From assembly GCA_039621445.1 (NCBI GenBank), contig CP154954.1, positions 34,135,737 to 34,199,736 on the forward strand: a stretch of DNA of 64,000 bases, written 5' to 3'. A model generated the notes under the pieces. That model searched no databases, had not been told where the DNA came from, and saw only the letters and a program-made list of their open reading frames with translations. This DNA is from Euglena gracilis (lineage: Eukaryota; Euglenida; Euglenophyceae; Euglenales). The first letter of the stretch is position 1. Each line of letters starts with the position of its first letter. Below are positions 27,949 to 40,500 of this stretch, in pieces. Position numbers and translations under genes: made by a program.

Positions 27949-28548
27949 CCAGGTGGTTTCCCCAACCCCAGCCGGTGCGCAGGATCGTTTTTTTAGCGGT
28001 TTCTGAAATTTTGCTGAAAATCGAAAAATCTGCCATTTGCATTACAAATCTCACTTCTCTCTCTCTCACACACACCTTGATGGCAAACCAACCCAAAGAC
28101 CAACCACCAACCAACCCACTTTGGGACTTTGAGACCTTGGATTGAGAAACCGAAACTGTGGAATGTCCAAATGGAATGTGACAAACCTGGGGTAAGGAGT
28201 GGTCGTCGGGGGTGAAAGCGGAGGCGAAGGTGAAGATATAGGAGGGTGGGCGGTGTTGTTAAAGGTTCCTTCAACAATTGACTTCAATGAATCAATGACC
28301 AACAATGAAACTCAGTTTGCAACTCCGATTCAAAGTCCAATTGCCAAATTCAATACAATAGTATTCTTGCCAAATATTGGGGAAAACCCCTCAAGTTCTG
28401 TGAAAATGACGAATTTGAAAGCGCAAACTAATTTGGACCCGCTTCTAATTTAAGTCGCGGTTTTTTTAACTGGTTGGCTGTTACCTGCGACTTTGAAATT
28501 TGCGCTTTCTGGCAATTTTTGGCTGCCGGCGAAAGCCGGCGGCCGACA
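27762..28548 (-). repeat. 5' LTR of the retrotransposon
   Basis: 787 bp, direct copy of 15861-16653. Plus-strand ends are TGTTCACCGGG and GGCCGACA. It would carry the element's promoter and polyadenylation signals, but no clear TATA box could be picked (a weak CCTATATC in element sense lies near 28236). It includes a TC/CA microsatellite near 28055-28075 and the GCCGGC-GAAA-GCCGGC hairpin near 28524-28539. It also carries the Gag start at 27948. Confidence 0.95.
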
Positions 28549-28552
28549 GCCG
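28549..28552. other. target-site duplication, right copy (GCCG)
   Basis: GCCG directly after the right LTR matches the four bases before the left LTR. The satellite phase continues correctly across the element. Confidence 0.9.
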
Positions 28553-31500
28553 GCGCAGCCGATTTCGGCCGAAAATGGCCAAAAAAAGACGTTTTTGGGG
28601 GCGTCCGTTACTTACGTGATATTTTTCCGCCTCCCGGCGGTAACGGCTGCGTTTTACGCACGCCCGCCGCGGGCAAAATTGCGGCTATCCGCCCGCCGCC
28701 CTTCGCAACAGTTAGGTAAAGGATCGCCGACCTCTAGCCGGGGCAGAGCGCTCGTTTTTGGAGCGCCGGCGCAGCCGATTTCGGCCGAAAACGGCCGAAA
28801 ATGACGTTTCTGGGGGCGTCCGTTACTTACGTGCTATTTTGGTACTTCCGGGCGGTAACGGCTGCGTTTTACGCACGCCCGCCGCGGCAAAATTGCGGCT
28901 ATCCGCCCGCCGCCCTTCGCAACAGTTAGGTAAAGGATCGCCGACCTCTAGCCGGGGCAGAGCGCTCGTTTTTGGAGCGCCGGCGCAGCCGATTTCGGCC
29001 GAAAACGGCCGAAAAATGACGTTTCTGGGGGCGTCCGTTACTTACGTGCTATTTTGCGCCTCCCGGGCGGTAACGGCTGCGTTTTACGCACGCCCGCCGC
29101 GGGCAAAATTGCGGCTATCCGCCCGCCGCCCTTCGCAACAGTTAGGTAAAGGATCGCCGACCTCTAGCCGGGGCAGAGCGCTCGTTTTTGGAGCGCCGGC
29201 GCAGCCGATTTCGGCCGAAAACGGCCGAAAAATGACGTTTCTGGGGGCGTCCGTTACTTACGTGCTATTTTGCGCCTCCCGGGCGGTAACGGCTGCGTTT
29301 TACGCACGCCCGCCGCGGGCAAAATTGCGGCTATCCGCCCGCCGCCCTTCGCAACAGTTAGGTAAAGGAGCGCCGACCTCTAGCCGGGGCAGAGCGCTCG
29401 TTTTTGGAGCGCCGGCGCAGCCGATTTCGGCCGAAAACGGCCGAAAAATGACGTTTCTGGGGGCGTCCGTTACTTACGTGCTATTTTGCGCCTCCCGGGC
29501 GGTAACGGCTGCGTTTTACGCACGCCCGCCGCGGGCAAAATTGCGGCTATCCGCCGCCGCCCTTCGCAACAGTTAGGTAAAGGATCGCCGACCTCTAGCC
29601 GGGGCAGAGCGCTCGTTTTTGGAGCGCCGGCGCAGCCGATTTCGGCCGAAAAATGACGTTTCTGGGGGCGTCCGTTACTTACGTGCTATTTTGCGCCTCC
29701 CGGGCGGTAACGGCTGCGTTTTACGCACGCCCGCCGCGGGCAAAATTGCGGCTATCCGCCCGCCGCCCTTCGCAACAGTTAGGTAAAGGATCGCCGACCT
29801 CTAGCCGGGGCAGAGCGCTCGTTTTTGGAGCGCCGGCGCAGCCGATTTCGGCCGAAAACGGCCGAAAAATGACGTTTCTGGGGGCGTCCGTTACTTACGT
29901 GCTATTTTGCGCCTCCCGGGCGGTAACGGCTGCGTTTTACGCACGCCCGCCGCGGGCAAAATTGCGGCTATCCGCCCGCCGCCCTTCGCAACAGTTAGGT
30001 AAAGGATCGCCGACCTCTAGCCGGGGCAGAGCGCTCGTTTTTGGAGCGCCGGCGCAGCCGATTTCGGCCGAAAACGGCCGAAAAATGACGTTTCTGGGGG
30101 CGTCCGTTACTTACGTGCTATTTTGCGCCTCCCGGGCGGTAACGGCTGCGTTTTACGCACGCCCGCCGCGGGAAAAATTGCGCCTATCAACAGTTAGGTA
30201 AAGGATCGCCGACCTCTAGCCGGGGCAGAGCGCTCGTTTTTGGACCGCCGGCGCAGCCGATTTCGGCCGAAAACGGCCGAAAAATGACGTTACTTACGTG
30301 CTATTTTGCGCCTCCCGGGCGGTAACGGCTGCGTTTTACGCACGCCCCCCCGCGGGCAAAATTGCGGCTATCCGCCCGCCGCCCTTCGCAACAGTTAGGT
30401 AAACGAGCGCCGACCTCTAGCCGGGGCTGAGCGCTCGTTTTTTGGGGTGCCGGCGCAGCCGATTTCGGCCGATAAACGGCCGAAAGATGACGTTTCTGGG
30501 GGCGTCCGTTACTTACGTGCTATTTTGTACCTCCAGGGCGGTAACGGCTGCGTTTTACGCACGCCCGCCGCGGGCAAAATTGCGGCTATCCGCCCGCCGC
30601 CCTTCGCAACAGTTAGGTAAAGGATCGCCGACCTCTAGCCGGGGCAGAGCGCTCGTTTTTTGGAGCGCCGGCGCAGCCGATTTCGGCCGAAAACGGCCGA
30701 AAAATGACGTTTCTGGGGGGGTCCGTTACTTACGTGCTATTTTGCGCCTCCCGGGCGGTAACGGCTGCGTTTTACGCACGCCCGCCGCGGGCAAAATTGC
30801 GGCTATCCGCCCGCCGCCCTTCGCAACAGTTAGGTAAAGGATCGCCGACCTCTAGCCGGGGCAGAGCGCTCGTTTTTGGAGCGCCGGCGCAGCCGATTTC
30901 GGCCGAAAACGGCCGAAAAATGACGTTTTGGATGGCGTCCATTACTTACGTGCTATTTTGCGCCTCCCGGGCCGTAACGGCTGCGTTTTACGCACGCCCG
31001 CCGCGGGCAAAATTGCGGCTATCCGCCCGCCGCCCTTCGCAACAGTTAGGTAAAGGATCGCCGACCTCTAGCCGGGGCAGAGCGCTCGTTTTTGGAGCGC
31101 CGGCGCAGCCGATTTCGGCCGAAAACGGCCGAAAAATGACGTTTCTGGGGGCGTCCGTTACTTACGTGCTATTTTGCGCCTCCCGGGCGGTAACGGCTGC
31201 GTTTTACGCACGCCCGCCGCGGGCAAAATTGCGGCTATCCGCCCGCCGCCCTTCGCAACAGTTAGGTAAAGGATCGCCGACCTCTAGCCGGGGCAGAGCG
31301 CTCGTTTTTGGAGCGCCGGCGCAGCCGATTTCGGCCAAAAACGGCCGAAAAATGACGTTTCTGGGGGCGTTCGTCACTTACGTGCTATTTTGTGCCGCCT
31401 GGGCGGTAACGGCTGCGTTTTACGCACGCCCGGCGCAGGCAAAATTGCGGCTATCCGTCCGCCGCCCTTCGCAACAGTTAGGTAAAGGAGCGCCGACCTC

Positions 31501-34500
31501 TAGCCGGGGCAGAGCGCTCGTTTTTGGAGCGCCGGCGCAGCCGATTTCGGCCGAAAACGGCCGAAAAATGACGTTTAGGGGGGAAGCGGGTACTTACGTG
31601 CTATTTTGCGCCTCCCGGGCGGTAACGGCTGCGTTTTACGCACGCCCGCCGCGGGCAAAATTGCGGCTATCCGCCCGCCGCCCTTCGCAACAGTTAGGTA
31701 AAGGATCGCCGACCTCTAGCCGGGGCAGAGCGCTCGTTTTTGGAGCGCCGGCGCAGCCGATTTCGGCCGAAAACGGCCGAAAAATGACGTTTCTGGGGGC
31801 GTCCGTTACTTACGTGCTATTTTGCGCCTCCCGGGCGGTAACGGCTGCGTTTTACGCACGCCCGCCGCGGGCAAAATTGCGGCTATCCGCCCGCCGCCCT
31901 TCGCAACAGTTAGGTAAAGGATCGCCGACCTCTAGCCGGGGCAGAGCGCTCGTTTTTGGAGCGCCGGCGCAGCCGATTTCGGCCGAAAACGGCCGAAAAA
32001 TGACTTTTCTGGGGGCGTCCGTTACTTACGTGCTATTTTGCGCCTCCCGGGCGGTAACGGCTGCGTTTTACGCACGCCCCCCCGCGGGCAAAATTGCGGC
32101 TATCCGCCCGTCGCCCTTCGCAACAGTTAGGTAAAGGATCGCCGACCTCTAGCCGGGGCAGAGCGCTCGTTTTTGGAGCGCCGGCGCAGCCGATTTCGGC
32201 CGAAAACGGCCGAAAAATGACGTTTCTGGGGGCGTCCGTTACTTACGTGCTATTTTGCGCCTCCCGGGCGGTAACGGCTGCGTTTTACGCACGCCCGCCG
32301 CGGGCAAAATTGCGGCTATCCGCCCGCCGCCCTTCGCAACAGTTAGGTAAAGGATCGCCGACCTCTAGCCGGGGCAGAGCGCTCGTTTTTTGGAGCGCCG
32401 GCGCAGCCGATTTCGGCCGAAAACGGCCGAAAAATGACGTTTCTGGGGGCGTCCGTTACTTACGTGCTATTTTGCGCCTCCCGGGCGGTAACGGCTGCGT
32501 TTTACGCACGCCCGCGCGGGCAAAATTGCGGCTATCCGCCCGCCGCCCTTCGCAACAGTTAGGTAAAGGATCGCCGACCTCTAGCCGGGGCAGAGCGCTC
32601 GTTTTTGGAGCGCCGGCGCAGCCGATTTCGGCCGAAAACGGCCGAAAAATGACGTTTCTTGGGGCGTCCGTTACTTACGTGCTATTTTGCGCCTCCCGGG
32701 CGGTAACGGCTGCGTTTTACGCACGCCCGCCGCGCGCAAAATTGCGGCTATCCGCCCGCCGCCCTTCGCAACAGTTAGGTAAAGGATCGCCGACCTCTAG
32801 CCGGGGCAGAGCGCTCGTTTTTGGAGCGCCGGCGCAGCCGATTTCGGCCGAAAACGGCCGAAAAATGACGTTTCTGGGGGCGTCCGTTACTTACGTGCTA
32901 TTTTGCGCCTCCCGGGCGGTAACGGCTGCGTTTTACGCACGCCCGCCGCGGGCAAAATTGCGGCTATCCGCCCGCCGCCCTTCGCAACAGTTAGGTAAAG
33001 GATCGCCGACCTCTAGCCGGGGCAGAGCGCTCGTTTTTGGAGCGCCGGCGCAGCCGATTTCGGCCGAAAACGGCCGAAAAATGACGTTTCTGGGGGCGTC
33101 CGTTACTTACGTGCTATTTTGCGCCTCCCGGGCGGTAACGGCTGCGTTTTACGCACGCCCGCCGCGGGCAAAATTGCGGCTATCCGCCCGCCGCCCTTCG
33201 CAACAGTTAGGTAAAGGATCGCCGACCTCTAGCCGGGGCAGAGCGCTCGTTTTTGGAGCGCCGGCGCAGCCGATTTCGGCCGAAAACGGCCGAAAAATGA
33301 CGTTTCTGGGGGCGTCCGTTACTTACGTGCTATTTTGCGCCTCCCGGGCGGTAACGGCTGCGTTTTACGCACGCCCGCCGCGGGCAAAATTGCGGCTATC
33401 CGCCCGCCGCCCTTCGCAACAGTTAGGTAAAGGATCGCCGACCTCTAGCCGGGGCAGAGCGCTCGTTTTTGGAGCGCCGGCGCAGCCGATTTCGGCCGAA
33501 AACGGCCGAAAAATGACGTTTCTGGGGGCGTCCGTTACTTACGTGCTATTTTGCGCCTCCCGGGCGGTAACGGCTGCGTTTTACGCACGCCCGCCGCGGG
33601 CAAAATTGCGGCTATCCGCCCGCCGCCCTTCGCAACAGTTAGGTAAAGGATCGCCGACCTCTAGCCGGGGCAGAGCGCTCGTTTTTGGAGCGCCGGCGCA
33701 GCCGATTTCGGCCGAAAACGGCCGAAAAATGACGTTCTTCGGGCGTCCGTTACTTACGTGCTATTTTGCGCCTCCCGGGCGGTAACGGCTGCGTTTTACG
33801 CACGCCCGCCGCGGGCAAAATTGCGGCTATCCGCCCGCCGCCCTTCGCAACAGTTAGGTAAAGGATCGCCGACCTCTAGCCGGGGCAGAGCGCTCGTTTT
33901 TGGAGCGCCGGCGCAGCCGATTTCGGCCGAAAACGGCCGAAAAATGACGTTTCTGGGGCGTCCGTTACTTACGTGCTATTTTGCGCCTCCCGGGCGGTTA
34001 CGGCTGCGTTTTACGCACGCCCGCCGCGGGCAAAAATGCGGCTATCCCCCCGCCGCCCTTCGCAACAGTTAGGTAAAGGATCGCCGACCTCTAGCCGGGG
34101 CAGAGCGCTCGTTTTGGAGCGCCGGCGCAGCCGATTTCGGCCGAAAACGGCCGAAAAATGACGTTTCTGGGGGCGTCCGTTACTTACGTGCTATTTTGCG
34201 CCTCCCGGGCGGTAACGGCTGCGTTTTACGCACGCCCGCCGCGGGCAAAATTGCGGCTATCCGCCCGCCGCCCTTCGCAACAGTTAGGTAAAGGATCGCC
34301 GACCTCTAGCCGGGGCAGAGCGCTCGTTTTTGGAGCGCCGGCGCAGCCGATTTCGGCCGAAAACGGCCGAAAAATGACGTTTCTGGGGGCGTCCGTTACT
34401 TACGTGCTATTTTGCGCCTCCCGGGCGGTAACGGCTGCGTTTTACGCACGCCCGCCGCGGGCAAAATTGCGGCTATCCGCCCGCCGCCCTTCGCAACAGT

Positions 34501-37500
34501 TAGGTAAAGGATCGCCGACCTCTAGCCGGGGCAGAGCGCTCGTTTTTGGAGCGCCGGCGCAGCCGATTTCGGCCGAAAACGGCCGAAAAATGACGTTTCT
34601 GGGGGCGTCCGTTACTTACGTGCTATTTTGCGCCTCCCGGGCGGTAACGGCTGCGTTTTACGCACGCCCGCCGCGGGCAAAATTGCGGCTATCCGCCCGC
34701 CGCCCTTCGCAACAGTTAGGTAAAGGATCGCCGACCTCTAGCCGGGGCAGAGCGCTCGTTTTTGGAGCGCCGGCGCAGCCGATTTCGGCCGAAAACGGCC
34801 GAAAAATGACGTTTCTGGGGGCGTCCGTTACTTACGTGCTATTTTGCGCCTCCCGGGCGGTAACGGCTGCTTTTTACGCACGCCCGCCGCGGGCAAAATT
34901 GCGGCTATCCGCCCGCCGCCCTTCGCAACAGTTAGGTAAAGGATCGCCGACCTCTAGCCGGGGCAGAGCGCTCGTTTTTGGAGCGCCGGCGCAGCCGATT
35001 TCGGCCGAAAACGGCCGAAAAATGACGTTTCTGGGGGCGTCCGTTACTTACGTGCTATTTTGCGCCTCCCGGGCGGTAACGGCTGCGTTTTACGCACGCC
35101 CGCCGCGGGCAAAATTGCGGCTATCCGCCCGCCGCCCTTCGCAACAGTTAGGTAAAGGATCGCCGACCTCTAGCCGGGGCAGAGCGCTCGTTTTTGGAGC
35201 GCCGGCGCAGCCGATTTCGGCCGAAAACGGCCGAAAAATGACGTTTCTGACTTTACGTGCTATTTTGCGCCTCCCGGGCGGTAACGGCTGCGTTTTACGC
35301 ACGCCCGCCGCGGGCAAAATTGCGGCTATCCGCCCGCCGCCCTTCGCAACAGTTAGGTAAAGGATCGCCGACCTCTAGCCGGGGCAGAGCGCGCGTTTTT
35401 GGAGCGCCGGCGCAGCCGATTTCGGCCGAAAACGGCCGAAAAATGACGTTTCTGGGGGCGTCCGTTACTTACGTGCTATTTTGCGCCTCCCGGGCGGTAA
35501 CGGCTGCGTTTTACGCACGCCCGCCGCGGGCAAAATTGCGGCTATCCGCCCGCCGCCCTTCGCAACAGTTAGGTAAAGGATCGCCGACCTCTAGCCGGGG
35601 CAGAGCGCTCGTTTTTGGAGCGCCGGCGCAGCCGATTTCGGCCGAAAACGGCCGAAAAATGACGTTTCTGGGGGGCGTCCGTTACTTACGTGCTATTTTG
35701 CGCCTCCCGGGCGGTAACGGCTGCGTTTTACGCACGCCCGCCGCGGGCAAAATTGCGGCTATCCGCCCGCCGCCCTTCGCAACAGTTAGGTAAAGGATCG
35801 CCGACCTCTAGCCGGGGCAGAGCGCTCGTTTTTGGAGCGCCGGCGCAGCCGATTTCGGCCGAAAACGGCCGAAGATGACGTTTCTGGGGGGCGTCCGTTA
35901 CTTACGTGCTATTTTGCGCCTCCCGGGCGGTAACGGCTGCGTTTTACGCACGCCCGCCGCGGGCAAAATTGCGGCTATCCGCCCGCCGCCCTTCGCAACA
36001 GTTAGGTAAAGGATCGCCGACCTCTAGCCGGGGCAGAGCGCTCGTTTTTGGAGCGCCGGCGCAGCCGATTTCGGCCGAAAACGGCCGAAAAATGACGTTT
36101 CTGGGGGCGTCCGTTACTTACGTGCTATTTTGCGCCTCCCGGGCGGTAACGGCTGCGTTTTACGCACGCCCGCCGCGGGCAAAATTGCGGCTATCCGCCC
36201 GCCGCCCTTCGCAACAGTTAGGTAAAGGATCGCCGACCTCTAGCCGGGGCAGAGCGCTCGTTTTTGGAGCGCCGGCGCAGCCGATTTCGGCCGAAAACGG
36301 CCGAAAAGACCTGCGTCCGTAACTTACGTGCTATTTTGCGCCTCCCGGGCGGTAACGGCTGCGTTTTACGCACGCCCGCCGCGGGCAAAATTGCGGCTAT
36401 CCGCCCGCCGCCCTTCGCAACAGTTAGGTAAAGGATCGCCGACCTCTAGCCGGGGCAGAGCGCTCGTTTTTGGAGCGCCGGCGCAGCCGATTTCGGCCGA
36501 AAACGGCCGAAAAATGACGTTTCTGGGGGCGTCCGTTACTTACGTGCTATTTTGCGCCTCCCGGGCGGTAACGGCTGCGTTTTACGCACGCCCGCCGCGG
36601 GCAAAATTGCGGCTATCCGCCCGCCGCCCTTCGCAACAGTTAGGTAAAGGATCGCCGACCTCTAGCCGGGGCAGCGCGCTCGTTTTTGGAGCGCCGGCGC
36701 AGCCGATTTCGGCCGAAAACGGCCGAAAAATGACGTTTCTGGGGGCGTCCGTTACTTACGTGCTATTTTGCGCCTCCCGGGCGGTAACGGCTGCGTTTTA
36801 TGCACGCCCGCCGCGGGCAAAATTGCGGCTATCCGCCCGCCGCCCTTCGCAACAGTTAGGTAAAGGATCGCCGACCTCTAGCCGGGGCAGAGCGCTCGTT
36901 TTTGGAGCGCCGGCGCAGCCGATTTCGGCCGAAAACGGCCGAAAAATGACGTTTCTGGGGGCGTCCGTTACTTACGTGCTATTTTGCGCCTCCCGGGCGG
37001 TAACGGCTGCGTTTTACGCACGCCCGCCGCGGGCAAAATTGCGGCTATCCGCCCGCCGCCCTTCGCAACAGTTAGGTAAAGGATCGCCGACCTCTAGCCG
37101 GGGCAGAGCGCTCGTTTTTGGAGCGCCGGCGCAGCCGATTTCGGCCGAAAACGGCCGAAAAATGACGTTTCTGGGGGCGTCCGTTACTTACGTGCTATTT
37201 TGCGCCTCCCGGGCGGTAACGGCTGCGTTTTACGCACGCCCGCCGCGGGCAAAATTGCGGCTATCCGCCCGCCGCCCTTCGCAACAGTTAGTATAAGGAG
37301 CGCCGACCTCTAGCCGGGGCAGAGCGCTCGTTTTTGGAGCGCCGGCGCAGCCGATTTCGGCCGAAAACGGCCGAAAAATGACGTTTCTGGGGGCGTCCGT
37401 TACTTACGTGCTATTTTGCGCCTCCCGGGCGGTAACGGCTGCGTTTTACGCACGCCCGCCGCAGGCAAAATTGCGGCTATCCGCCCGCCGCCCTTCGCAA

Positions 37501-40500
37501 CAGTTAGGTAAAGGATCGCCGACCTCTAGCCGGGGCAGAGCGCTCGTTTTTGGAGCGCCGGCGCAGCCGATTTCGGCCGAAAACGGCCGAAAAATGACGT
37601 TTCTGGGGGCGTCCGTTACTTACGTGCTATTTTGCGCCTCCCGGGCGGTAACGGCTGCGTTTTACGCACGCCCGCCGCGGGCAAAATTGCGGCTATCCGC
37701 CCGCCGCCCTTCGCAACAGTTAGGTAAAGGATCGCCGACCTCTAGCCGGGGCAGAGCGCTCGTTTTTGGAGCGCCGGCGCAGCCGATTTCGGCCGAAAAC
37801 GGCCGAAAAATGACGTTTCTGGGGGCGTCCGTTACTTACGTGCTATTTTGCGCCTCCCGGGCGGTAACGGCGTTTTACGCACGCCCGCCGCAGGCAAAAT
37901 TGCGGCTATCCGCCCGCCGCCCTTCGCAACAGTTAGGTAAAGGATCGCCGACCTCTAGCCGGGGCAGAGCGCTCGTTTTTGGAGCGCCGGCGCAGCCGAT
38001 TTCGGCCGAAAACGGCCGAAAAATGACGTTTCTGGGGGCGTCCGTTACTTACGTGCTATTTTGCGCCTCCCGGGCGGTAACGGCTGCGTTTTACGCACGC
38101 CCGCCGCGGGCAAAGTTGCGGCTATCCGCCCGCCGCCCCTCGCAACTGTTAGGTAAAGAATCGCCGACCTCCAGCCGGGGCAGAGCGCTCGTTTTTGGAG
38201 CGCCGGCGCAGCCGGTTTCGGCCGAAAAACGGCCGAAAAATGACGTTTCTGGGGGCTTCCGTTACTTACGTGCTATTTTGCGCCTCCCGGGCGCTAACGG
38301 CTGCGTTTTACGCACGCCCGCCGCGGGCAAAATTGCGTCTATCCGCCCGCCGCCCTTCGCAAGAGTTAGGTAAAGGATTGCCGACCTCCAGCCGGGGCAG
38401 AGCGCTCGTTTTTGGAGCGCCGGCGCAGCCGATTTCGGCCGAAAACGGCCGAAAAATGACGTTTCTGGGGGCGTCCGTTACTTACGTGCTATTTTGCGCC
38501 TCCCGGGCGGTAACGGCTGCGTTTTACGCACGCCCGCCGCGGGCAAAATTGCGGCTATCCGCCCGCCGCCCTTCGCAACAGTTAGTTAAAGGATCGCCGA
38601 CCTCTAGCCGGGGCAGCGCGCTCGTTTTTGGAGCGCCGGCGCAGCCGATTTCGGCCGAAAACGGCCGAAAAATGACGTTTCTGGGGGCGTCCGTTACTTA
38701 CGTGCTATTTTGCGCCTCCCGGGCGGTAACGGCTGCGTTTTACGCACGCCCGCCGCGGGCAAAATTGCGGCTATCCGCCCGCCGCCCTTCGCAACAGTTA
38801 GGTAAAGGATCGCCGACCTCTAGCCGGGGCAGAGCGCTCGTTTTTGGAGCGCCGGCGCAGCCGATTTCGGCCGAAAACGGCCGAAAAATGACGTTTCTGG
38901 GGGCGTCCGTTACTTACGTGCTATTTTGCGCCTCCCGGGCGGTAACGGCTGCGTTTTACGCACGCCCGCCGCGGGCAAAATTGCGGCTATCCGCCCGCCG
39001 CCCTTCGCAACAGTTAGTTAAAGGATCGCCGACCTCTAGCCGGGGCAGAGCGCTCGTTTTTGGAGCGCCGGCGCAGCCGATTTCGGCCGAAAACGGCCGA
39101 AAATGACGTTTCTGGGGGCGTCCGTTACTTACGTGCTATTTTGCGCCTCCCGGGCGGTAACGGCTGCGTTTTACGCACGCCCGCCGCGGGCAAAATTGCG
39201 TCTATCCGCCCGCCGCCCTTCGCAACAGTTAGGTAAAGGATCGCCGACCTCCAGCCGGGGCAGAGCGCTCGTTTTTGGAGCGCCGGCGCAGCCGATTTCG
39301 GCCGAAAACGGCCGAAAAATGACGTTTCTGGGGGCGTCCGTTACTTACGTGCTATTTTTGCGCCTCCCGGGCGGTAACGGCTGCGTTTTACGCACGCCCG
39401 CCGCGGGCAAAATTGCGGCTATCCGCCCGCCGCCCTTCGCAACAGTTAGTTAAAGGATCGCCGACCTCTAGCCGGGGCAGAGCGCTCGTTTTTGGAGCGC
39501 CGGCGCAGCCGATTTCGGCCGAAAACGGCCGAAAAATGACGTTTCTGGGGGCGTCCGTTACTTACGTGCTATTTTGCGCCTCCCGGGCGGTAACGGCTGC
39601 GTTTTACGCACGCCGCCGCGGGCAAAATTGCGGCTATCCGCCCGCCGCCCTTCGCAACAGTTAGGTAAAGGATCGCCGACCTCTAGCCGGGGCAGAGCGC
39701 TCGTTTTTGGAGCGCCGGCGCAGCCGATTTCGGCCGAAAACGGCCGAAAAATGACGTTTCTGGGGGCGTCCGTTACTTACGTGCTATTTTGCGCCTCCCG
39801 GGCGGTAACGGCTGCGTTTTACGCACGCCCGCCGCGGGCAAAATTGCGGCTATCCGCCCGCCGCCCTTCGCAACAGTTAGGTAAAGGATCGCCGACCTCT
39901 AGCCGGGGCAGAGCGCTCGTTTTTGGAGCGCCGGCGCAGCCGATTTCGGCCGAAAACGGCCGAAAAATGACGTTTCTGGGGGCGTCCGTTACTTACGTGC
40001 TATTTTGCGCCTCCCGGGCGGTAACGGCTGCGTTTTACGCACGCCCGCCGCGGGCAAAATTGCGGCTATCCGCCCGCCGCCCTTCGCAACAGTTAGGTAA
40101 AGGATCGCCGACCTCTAGCCGGGGCAGAGCGCTCGTTTTTGGAGCGCCGGCGCAGCCGATTTCGGCCGAAAAACGGCCGAAAAATGACGTTTCTGGGGGC
40201 GTCCGTTACTTACGTGCTATTTTGCGCCTCCCGGGCGGTAACGGCTGCGTTTTACGCACGCCCGCCGCGGGCAAAATTGCGGCTATCCGCCCGCCGCCCT
40301 TCGCAACAGTTAGGTAAAGGATCGCCGACCTCCAGCCGGTGCAGAGCGCTCGTTTTTGGAGCGCCGGCGCAGCCGATTTCGGCCGAAAACGGCCGAAAAA
40401 TGACGTTTCTGGGGGCGTCCGTTACTTACGTGCTATTTTGCGCCTCCCGGGCGGTAACGGCTGCGTTTTACGCACGCCCGCCGCGGGCAAAATTGCGGCT

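Larger units (their letters stand above)
15861..28548 (-). mobile_element. chromovirus-like Ty3/Gypsy LTR retrotransposon carrying a methyltransferase module
   Basis: A 12,688-bp element on the minus strand bounded by direct repeats that begin TG and end CA, with a GCCG target duplication, a polypurine tract next to the 3' LTR and a primer-binding-site-like sequence next to the 5' LTR. Domain order in the element sense is Gag, C5-methyltransferase-like, Dam-like, aspartic protease, reverse transcriptase, RNase H, integrase, chromodomain. RT before integrase plus a chromodomain is the Ty3/Gypsy chromovirus arrangement; the methyltransferase between Gag and protease is not part of the standard plan. 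The copy is interrupted by frame changes, two internal TAA codons and a nested insertion, so it is unlikely to be active as written. Confidence 0.95.
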
